Below, in pieces: positions 19,025-25,133 of a stretch of DNA of 45,655 bases. The position numbers and the translations under genes were made by a program. How positions within the stretch are numbered: the first letter of the stretch is position 1; the number at the start of each line of letters is the position of its first letter. The notes beneath the pieces were generated by a model. It saw only the letters and a program-made list of their open reading frames with translations. It did no database searches and was not told the DNA's origin. Source of the stretch: Oscillospiraceae bacterium (GTDB taxonomy: Bacteria; Bacillota; Clostridia; Oscillospirales; SIG519); assembly GCA_015067255.1 (NCBI GenBank), contig SVMS01000016.1:1-45655 (forward strand). The letters run 5' to 3'.

Positions 19025-19414
19025 TTAATGACAGCCGCCGCAAGTGCTGCATGAACCGCTGCAGGAGCCGGGCTGTTCACCTGTAATATGATAATTTAAA
19101 ATTGTGTATACGGAATTTATTAAATCTTCAAATTCTTTAGAAGCTTTTGTAAATTCAGCCATTGTTTCAGACGCCATAATTTCATTGTAAAGCTCTTGCA
19201 TTTGTGTTTCTATTTGCTTTACTTTTTCATCGTCTCTGTCATCCTTTTGCATTTCGTTGCTTAGTGATATTCTTTTTAAATTAAAATTGCTTATTTTTTC
19301 CTGAAGTGCTTCATCTGCTGATTGCTTTTGTTTTAATTCTTCGTATTTTATAAATCTTTCATCAGCTTTTATAAGCTCTCCCAATTCGTTTGCTTTGTCT
19401 GTAATAATACTCAT
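19025..19414 (-). CDS. ymcA: YlbF/YmcA family protein with cysteine-rich tail
   Basis: In Bacillus, YmcA (RicA), YlbF (RicF) and YaaT (RicT) form a complex that binds iron-sulfur clusters and promotes RNase Y-dependent mRNA maturation. This 129-aa helical protein has the family core (about 1-105, YEELKQKQSADEALQEKI) and ends in a Cys-rich tail, PGSCSGSCSTCGGCH, with four cysteines and a final His suited to metal or Fe-S binding. It lies between miaB and mutS, the same place as B. subtilis ymcA. It could equally be called YlbF; the position favours YmcA. Confidence 0.8.
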   Translation of the reverse strand: MSIITDKANELGELIKADERFIKYEELKQKQSADEALQEKISNFNLKRISLSNEMQKDDRDDEKVKQIETQMQELYNEIMASETMAEFTKASKEFEDLINSVYTILNYHITGEQPGSCSGSCSTCGGCH

Positions 19415-19431
19415 TTTCTTTTCTCCTTATT

Positions 19432-20820
19432 TTAAATAATTTCTCCTATTAATGACCAAGTATTAACCTTGGTAATTTTAACTTCTACATAGCTTCCGAT
19501 AAGACTTTTATCGGCTTTGAAATTAACCAACTTATTAGCATCTGTTCTTCCGCAAAGAACTGTACTGTCGTTTTTACTTTCGCCTTCACATAATACTCTT
19601 ACTGTTTTTCCGAAATATTCCTCATTTATTTCCCTGGAAATTTTATTTTGAACCTCAAGAAGCCTGTTAAATCTGTCGTGTTTAACATCATCGGGGATTT
19701 GCTCCTCCATTTTATCGGCAGGAGTACCTTTTCTTCTTGAATACAAAAAAGTAAACAAAGTATCATACCTTACTTTTTTTATAAGCTCAAGAGTATCTTG
19801 AAAATCCTCTTCTGTTTCACCAGGGAACCCGACAATAATATCACTTGTAAAAACAGGATTTTCTATTTTTTGACGGACATAATCAATTATAGACAAATAT
19901 CTCTCAGTGTCGTAAACTCTGTTCATAAGCTTTAAAATTCTATCAGAGCCCGATTGAACAGGTAAATGAATATGCTTGGAAACCTTAGAACACTCTGCTA
20001 CGGCATCAATAAGTTCAAAGGTTAAATCCTTCGGGTGACTTGTCATAAACCTGATTTTAAAATCCCCATCTATTTCATTTATCATTCTCAAAAGCTTTGC
20101 AAATGTAATCTCTGTATCAAGGCCTTTTCCGTAAGAGTTAACATTTTGTCCTAAGAGAGTTATATCCTTGCAACCGTCTTTAACAAGAAACGTTATTTCT
20201 TTTATAATCTCCTCGGGGTTTCGGCTTCTCTCTCTTCCCCTGGTATACGGAACTATGCAATAGCTGCAAAAATTATTACAGCCGTACATGACTGTTACAT
20301 ATGCTTTAATTTTACTTTCGCGAAGCACGGGAACTTCCTCAGCAATTTTATTTTGAACACTTGTAAGGTCAAAAACTCTCTGATTTTCGGAAATAACCTT
20401 ATATAAAATCTGGGGAAGATTTGTCATAGTATGAGTGCCGAAGACAAAATCTATATGCTTACATTTTTTCAAAATATATTCTCTTACGTGCTCTTGCTCA
20501 GGCATACATCCGCATATACCTATAAGCATATCAGGATTTCTTCTCTTTTGAAGCTTTAAAGCTCCTATATTTCCCAATACCTTTTGCTCTGCACTATCCC
20601 TTATAGCACAGGTGTTAAAAATAACAAGGTCAGCCTCAGAAGCCTTAAAGACAATCTCATATCCTATTTTTATCAATATACCTTTAAGCTTCTCGCTATC
20701 ACTTACGTTTTGCTGACAACCGTATGTTTCCACATAAGCTTTTTTATTGACACAATATTGTCCTAATTTCATTATAAATTCTTGCTGCTCTTGTATAAAA
20801 TTAAAGCTAAAATCAGACAT
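19432..20820 (-). CDS. miaB: tRNA-2-methylthio-N6-dimethylallyladenosine synthase
   Basis: Radical SAM methylthiotransferase acting on i6A37, downstream of MiaA. The N-terminal UPF0004 domain supplies three cluster cysteines (ETYGCQQNVSDSE; FNTCAIRDSAE; GICGCMPEQ). The radical SAM motif is YGCNNFCSYCIVPYTRGRE, and a TRAM domain closes the protein (about 395-460). The ATG at 20820 follows AGAGGAT at long spacing; a second ATG at 20775 would remove 15 residues. It is the first gene of the long minus-strand block, behind its own promoter. Confidence 0.96.
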   Translation of the reverse strand: MSDFSFNFIQEQQEFIMKLGQYCVNKKAYVETYGCQQNVSDSEKLKGILIKIGYEIVFKASEADLVIFNTCAIRDSAEQKVLGNIGALKLQKRRNPDMLIGICGCMPEQEHVREYILKKCKHIDFVFGTHTMTNLPQILYKVISENQRVFDLTSVQNKIAEEVPVLRESKIKAYVTVMYGCNNFCSYCIVPYTRGRERSRNPEEIIKEITFLVKDGCKDITLLGQNVNSYGKGLDTEITFAKLLRMINEIDGDFKIRFMTSHPKDLTFELIDAVAECSKVSKHIHLPVQSGSDRILKLMNRVYDTERYLSIIDYVRQKIENPVFTSDIIVGFPGETEEDFQDTLELIKKVRYDTLFTFLYSRRKGTPADKMEEQIPDDVKHDRFNRLLEVQNKISREINEEYFGKTVRVLCEGESKNDSTVLCGRTDANKLVNFKADKSLIGSYVEVKITKVNTWSLIGEII

Positions 20821-20870
20821 TGTTTTTATCCAATCCTCTACAAAAAATACAATTACCCATATTATTCAAT

Positions 20871-20899
20871 ATTATACCACTTTTAAACGACTTTGTAAA
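20871..20899 (-). promoter_or_regulatory. Promoter of the miaB-led block
   Basis: TTTACA (20899-20894), 17 bases, TATAAT (20876-20871) on the minus strand, about 50 bases before the miaB ATG. It is divergent from the promoter of the hibernation factor gene. Confidence 0.75.
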
Positions 20900-20912
20900 G
20901 TTAAAAAAACAG

Positions 20913-20940
20913 TTGCAAAATATTTCTTATATGGTATAAT
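20913..20940 (+). promoter_or_regulatory. Promoter of the hibernation factor gene
   Basis: TTGCAA (20913-20918), 16 bases, TATAAT (20935-20940), about 58 bases before the chosen ATG at 20999. Confidence 0.75.
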
Positions 20941-20998
20941 GTTAATATATTGAATAGATGTTTTTATGTGGCGCCGATATTATATATGGGGTGTAAAT

Positions 20999-21529
20999 AT
21001 GAAATTTATTTATATAGAAAAAAGCTTTTCTGTTTCAGATAGTGAAAAGCAAAAAATTGAAAACAAATTACTTAAGTTTGAAAAGTTTTTCGAAAACGAA
21101 TGTGTTACAACGGTTAAATCAATTAAAAATAAATATGATTTTTATGTAACGGAAATCAACATTTTTTGCAACGGAATTGATTTTCGTACAGAGCAGACAG
21201 ATAAAACTTTATTATCCTCTGTTGACCTTTGTATAGATACTCTTTTCAGACAAATAATAAAAAGCAAAAAGAAGCTTGAAAGAAAATTCAAAAGCAATTT
21301 AAATATCTCAGCTGATGAATTTCCCGATGTTCCCTACGAAGAGGATACTTTTGAAATAATTAAAACCAAAAATTTTGATATAAAGCCTATGGATCCCGAA
21401 GAAGCTATTTTGCAAATGAATATGATAGGTCATCATTTTTTTGTTTTTTTAAATTCCGAAAACTCTCTTGTAAACGTGGTTTATAAAAGAAAAGACGGAA
21501 AATACGGACTTATAAGTCCAAAAATGTAA
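20999..21529 (+). CDS. hpf: Long-form ribosome hibernation promoting factor
   Basis: Dimerises 70S ribosomes into inactive 100S particles in slow growth. The 176-aa protein has an S30AE/HPF N-terminal domain (about 1-95) and the C-terminal dimerisation domain of long HPF proteins (about 120-176: FDIKPMDPEEAILQMNMIGH, VVYKRKDGKYGLISPK). The C-terminal part is the clearer match; the N-terminal part is divergent. I chose the ATG at 20999, after GGGGTG, over an ATG 11 codons upstream whose extra residues (WRRYYIWGVN) do not fit the family. A DUF1292 gene follows 12 bases later, then a probable 6S RNA. Confidence 0.88.
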   Translation: MKFIYIEKSFSVSDSEKQKIENKLLKFEKFFENECVTTVKSIKNKYDFYVTEINIFCNGIDFRTEQTDKTLLSSVDLCIDTLFRQIIKSKKKLERKFKSNLNISADEFPDVPYEEDTFEIIKTKNFDIKPMDPEEAILQMNMIGHHFFVFLNSENSLVNVVYKRKDGKYGLISPKM

Positions 21530-21541
21530 GGAGAATTTAAA

Positions 21542-21838
21542 ATGAGTGAAGAATTCGGAAATGATATAATCTTTTTCAGCGATGACGACGGTAATGAATA
21601 TCAAATGGAAGTCGTTGATATGTTAGAGCTTGACGATGCAGTTTATGCAGCGCTTATGCCCGTTGAAGAACCGGAAAGCGAAGAAGACGGAAACTTTGTT
21701 GTGCTTCGTGTTGTTGAAGAAGAAAACGGAGACCAATATTTTGAAAGCGTTGACGACGAGGAAACCTTAGATATTATCGCGCAGGAATTTATCCGTCGCA
21801 GTGAGGAATACTATAACGAAGAAGATGAACTAAATTAA
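21542..21838 (+). CDS. DUF1292 family acidic protein
   Basis: A 98-aa, very acidic protein with the DUF1292 pattern IIFFSDDDGNEYQMEVVDML, then YAALMPVEE and VVLRVVEEENGDQYFESVDD. Members are widespread in Firmicutes, often next to RNA-processing or replication genes, and have no assigned function. ATG follows AAGGAG. It is co-directional with hpf with a 12-base gap, so probably co-transcribed. Confidence 0.88.
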   Translation: MSEEFGNDIIFFSDDDGNEYQMEVVDMLELDDAVYAALMPVEEPESEEDGNFVVLRVVEEENGDQYFESVDDEETLDIIAQEFIRRSEEYYNEEDELN

Positions 21839-21844
21839 ACCTTT

Positions 21845-22047
21845 TCCCTGCTATGTACGTGATTTGTAACGCAATTCAAAACCATTGACGAATTAAAGGG
21901 ACTTCGACTTCTGCAAAGGGTTTGCAGACCTCCCGGCCTATCATTTTGGATAGGTTGGACGAAGGGAGCGCGAGTTTGTGGAGAGATAACCCACCTGTGA
22001 GAGCAGGTTTCGGATTTGTTACTTACACGGCTGTGTGGGGATTTTTT
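21845..22047 (+). ncRNA. ssrS: Probable 6S RNA
   Basis: 6S RNA mimics an open promoter and holds the housekeeping RNA polymerase. The segment between the DUF1292 gene and ychF folds as one long rod. The closing stem is UCCCUGC (21845-21851) with GUGGGGA (22035-22041), then CGUG/CACG and GUAAC/GUUAC separated by small internal loops. Central hairpins include CUGCAAA/UUUGCAG, CCUAUC/GAUAGG and ACCUG/CAGGU, with CUCCC/GGGAG enclosing. The ends (CCCUGCUAUGUACGUG ... CACGGCUGUGUGGGG) resemble E. coli 6S termini (CUCUGAGAUGUUCGC ... GCGGCGGCAUCUCGGAG), and the 3' hairpin followed by GUUAC is also shared. A run of U (22042-22047) ends it. The length of about 200 nt fits. No clear promoter was found; it may be processed. 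Confidence 0.72.
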
Positions 22048-22084
22048 ATTTTAAAATTTTAAAAAAAACAGGAGCAAATAAATT

Positions 22085-23179
22085 ATGAAACTTGGTATTG
22101 TCGGTTTACCTAATGTAGGTAAAAGTACATTATTTAATGCAATAACTAATGCAGGAGCAGAAAGTGCTAACTACCCTTTTTGTACCATTGAGCCAAACGT
22201 TGGCATAGTTGCTGTTCCCGATAAAAGATTAGACGTTCTTACAGAGATGTATAATCCCGCTAAAACAACTCACGCAATTATTGAATTTGTTGATATTGCA
22301 GGTCTTGTTAAAGGTGCTTCCCGAGGCGAAGGCTTAGGAAATAAATTTCTCTCTCACATAAGAGAGGTTGATGCTATTGTTCACGTTGTAAGATGCTTTG
22401 ATGACTCTAATATAGTTCACGTTGACGGAAGCATTTCTCCTATACGTGATATGGACACTATAAATTTAGAGCTTATTTTTGCCGATATCGAAATGATTGA
22501 ACGCCGTATTGACAGAGTTACAAAAGCATTAAAGGGTGATAAGAAATATCAAGCTGAGCTTGATTTACTTGTACGTGTCAAGAAAGCTCTTGAACAGGAA
22601 CTGCCTGCAAGAAGTGTTGAGACAACTCCCGAAGAGGCTGCTCTTCTTGCTCAGGTATCTCTTTTGACAAACAAGCCTGTAATATATGCAGCAAATATGA
22701 GCGAGGACGATTTCGTTAACGGTATAGACAGCAACCCTTATTTCAAAGAGGTATGTAAACGTGCCGAAATCGAAAACGCTGAAGTTCTTCCCATATGCGC
22801 TAAAATCGAAGAAGAGCTTTCGGGCATGGATGACGAAGAGAAGCAGATGTTTCTTGAAGAGCTTGGAATTGAGCAATCGGGACTTGACCGTCTTGTGCAA
22901 AAAAGCTATTCATTACTCGGACTTATCAGTTATCTTACAGCAGGTGCTCCCGAGGTCAGAGCCTGGACAATTACCAAAGGAACAAAAGCTCCTCAGGCTG
23001 CAGGAAAAATACACTCCGATTTTGAAAGAGGCTTTATCAGAGCTGAGGTTATTTCTTATGACGACCTTATCGCTTGCGGTTCAATGACTGCTGCAAAAGA
23101 AAAAGGCCTTGTACGCTCAGAAGGAAAAGAATACGTTTTCAAAGACGGAGATATTGTTCTTTTCAGATTTAACGTTTAA
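22085..23179 (+). CDS. ychF: Ribosome-binding ATPase YchF
   Basis: Obg-family P-loop protein (OLA1/YchF) that prefers ATP and binds ribosomes. G1 is GLPNVGKSTLFNAIT at the N terminus, G3 is DIAGLVKGASRGEGLGNKFL, and the nucleotide specificity position reads NMSE instead of NKxD, as expected for an ATP-binding YchF. A helical domain lies in the middle and a TGS domain at about 280-364 (RAWTITKGTKAPQAAGKIH, DFERGFIRAEV). The 364-aa length is standard. ATG follows AGGAG. Confidence 0.97.
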   Translation: MKLGIVGLPNVGKSTLFNAITNAGAESANYPFCTIEPNVGIVAVPDKRLDVLTEMYNPAKTTHAIIEFVDIAGLVKGASRGEGLGNKFLSHIREVDAIVHVVRCFDDSNIVHVDGSISPIRDMDTINLELIFADIEMIERRIDRVTKALKGDKKYQAELDLLVRVKKALEQELPARSVETTPEEAALLAQVSLLTNKPVIYAANMSEDDFVNGIDSNPYFKEVCKRAEIENAEVLPICAKIEEELSGMDDEEKQMFLEELGIEQSGLDRLVQKSYSLLGLISYLTAGAPEVRAWTITKGTKAPQAAGKIHSDFERGFIRAEVISYDDLIACGSMTAAKEKGLVRSEGKEYVFKDGDIVLFRFNV

Positions 23180-23190
23180 TTTTACATACA

Positions 23191-23235
23191 AAAAAGCATT
23201 TGTGTTACCTATCGGTTTCACAAATGCTTTTTTTT
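23191..23235. terminator. Bidirectional terminator between ychF and trhP
   Basis: A 14-bp perfect stem, AAAAAGCATTTGTG (23191-23204) with CACAAATGCTTTTT (23219-23232), flanked by A and T runs on the two sides. It separates convergent genes. Confidence 0.9.
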
Positions 23236-23238
23236 GCG

Positions 23239-24447
23239 CTATTTTCTTCTTCTGATAATTGAATGAGGTAATATAGGCTTAGGAGTCTGAACGTGAAGCT
23301 CCATTTCAGGATGAAGCGCTTCTTCAAGGATATTGCCATATTTATCTGTCATTTTTTCAAGAATAAACTTAGTTACCTCTCCGCCGGGTTCAAGAATTTC
23401 AAGCTCCTCCCCTACTTTAAAACGATTTCTGTGATAACAAAGAACCGTATTATTTTCGGGCTCATATTTTTCTACTAATGCAATTAAATCACATTCTCTT
23501 ATATAGCTTGAGCTTGCATAGACTTGATTTTGAATACTGTTTCCAAAATAAAAGCCTTTGCAGTATTCTCGGTGGCTGACAGAGCAAACCTCTTCAATAA
23601 GCTGAGGATTAAAGGGCTTTCCTGAAAGATAATCATCTATTGCACGTCTGTATGCAGCAGTAATTGTAGCAACATAAAATTCACTTTTTACTCTGCCTTC
23701 AATTTTAAATGAAGTAATTCCGCACTCCGCAAGTTTATCTATATGCTCAATCATACATAAATCTTTAGAATTGAGAATAAATGTACCGTTTTCATCTTCG
23801 AAAACAGGCATATATTCATTGGGGCGCTTTTCTTCCATAAGAGTATATTTAAAACGGCAAGGCTGAGTGCAATTCCCTCTGTTGGCACTGCGCGCTGTCA
23901 TATAATCGCTAAGTAAACATCTGCCCGAAAAGGAAACGCACATAGCACCGTGGACAAAAGCCTCAAGCTCAAGGTTTTTATCAGTTTTTGCTCTTATTTC
24001 CGCTATCTCTTCAAAGCTTAATTCTCTTGCTAAAACAACACGCTTAGCACCCATTTTATAAAAGGCGTTACAGCTTTCATAATTTAACAAATTTGCCTGT
24101 GTTGAAACGTGAATTTCGAGCTTAGGAGCTAATTCTCTGACAGCAGAAAAAAGCCCGAAATCTGTTACTATAACAGCATCTGCTTTTGTCTGCTCTAATT
24201 GCTTCAAAAAGTTAGGAAAACGTTTCAAATCATCATTTCTTGCCACAATATTAGTTGTTATATATACTTTTTTATTATGATTATGAGCATATTCTATTCC
24301 ATATTTCAGCTGTTCAAAATCAGCATTTTCGGAAGCAGTACGCAGTCCAAACATTGTTCCGCCTATATATACAGCATCTGCTCCAAACTGCACTGCAGTT
24401 TCAAGCTTATTTATACTGCCCGCAGGCGATAAAAGCTCAATGCTCAT
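23239..24447 (-). CDS. trhP: U32-family protein, probable tRNA uridine-34 hydroxylase
   Basis: U32 'peptidases' of the TrhP type are needed for 5-hydroxyuridine at the wobble position of tRNA, using prephenate. The family signature is present: EAFVHGAMCVSFSGRCLLSD, then RGNCTQPCRF, giving the conserved cysteines. The N terminus is a TIM-barrel-like region (LLSPAGSINKLETAVQFGAD). The ATG at 24447 (402 aa) is preferred, because AGAGGTG lies just before it; a TTG at 24462 would put that site inside the coding region. It directly follows trmR, whose product methylates the hydroxyl to 5-methoxyuridine; that pairing mirrors yrrM-yrrN-yrrO of Bacillus. Confidence 0.83.
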   Translation of the reverse strand: MSIELLSPAGSINKLETAVQFGADAVYIGGTMFGLRTASENADFEQLKYGIEYAHNHNKKVYITTNIVARNDDLKRFPNFLKQLEQTKADAVIVTDFGLFSAVRELAPKLEIHVSTQANLLNYESCNAFYKMGAKRVVLARELSFEEIAEIRAKTDKNLELEAFVHGAMCVSFSGRCLLSDYMTARSANRGNCTQPCRFKYTLMEEKRPNEYMPVFEDENGTFILNSKDLCMIEHIDKLAECGITSFKIEGRVKSEFYVATITAAYRRAIDDYLSGKPFNPQLIEEVCSVSHREYCKGFYFGNSIQNQVYASSSYIRECDLIALVEKYEPENNTVLCYHRNRFKVGEELEILEPGGEVTKFILEKMTDKYGNILEEALHPEMELHVQTPKPILPHSIIRRRK

Positions 24448-24462
24448 TTTAACACCTCTCAA

Positions 24463-25113
24463 TTATTTTTTATAAGATACAGAAAGTCCGTCTCCCAAAG
24501 GAAGAATGCTCGTTTTCAACTCAGGATTTTCGGAAATTTCTTTTAAAAACTGCTTTAATCTGTTAACTATTGTTCTGTCACGGCGAACAGCACGTTTTTC
24601 ATCGGCAATTACTCCGTCAAAAAGAACGTTATCAGCTATAAAAAGTCCGCCCTTGTTAAGAAGCCTTAAGCAATCGGGTAAAAATACAGGATACTGTCCT
24701 TTAGCGGCATCAAGAAATACAATATCAAAGCCTGTATCAAGCTCTTTTAAAATATCTGCCGCCTGACCTTCCATTAAAGTTATTCTTTTTTCCTCAAAAG
24801 CTTCAAAATTCTTTTTTGCACGCTCTATCATATATGGATATCTGTCAATAGTTATAAGCTTTTCAAGCTGAGGAGATGCATTAACCATAAGCAGTGCCGA
24901 AAAGCCTACGCAAGTGCCGATTTCCAATATTTTTGTCGGTTTCTTCAGCATACATAAAAGCTCTAAAAATTCTGCAGTTTCAGGACGTACAATAGGAAGC
25001 TGAGCTTCACGGCATTCCTGCTCAAGCTTTGCTAATTTTTCATCTCTCTGAGGAATAAGGCCTCTCAGATATGTTGTTATACATTCATAATTTATAAGAC
25101 TTTCGTATTCCAA
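24463..25113 (-). CDS. trmR: tRNA 5-hydroxyuridine O-methyltransferase-like protein
   Basis: SAM-dependent O-methyltransferase of the YrrM/TrmR type. The SAM site is LEIGTCVGFSALLM (about 62-75), followed by ITIDRYPYMIERA, DIVFLDAAKGQYP and LFIADNVLFDG, typical of the metal-dependent O-methyltransferase fold. B. subtilis YrrM converts ho5U34 to mo5U34 in tRNA, and the adjacent U32 gene supports the same role here. The start is TTG at 25113 with AAGGG seven bases upstream. A small-molecule (catechol-like) methyltransferase is the alternative. Confidence 0.8.
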   Translation of the reverse strand: MEYESLINYECITTYLRGLIPQRDEKLAKLEQECREAQLPIVRPETAEFLELLCMLKKPTKILEIGTCVGFSALLMVNASPQLEKLITIDRYPYMIERAKKNFEAFEEKRITLMEGQAADILKELDTGFDIVFLDAAKGQYPVFLPDCLRLLNKGGLFIADNVLFDGVIADEKRAVRRDRTIVNRLKQFLKEISENPELKTSILPLGDGLSVSYKK

Positions 25114-25133
25114 AATATTACCCTTTGCCTTTC

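Noticed and set aside
22085-23179. Obg-type GTPase
   Set aside because: NMSE in place of NKxD and the TGS layout identify YchF, an ATP-preferring relative.
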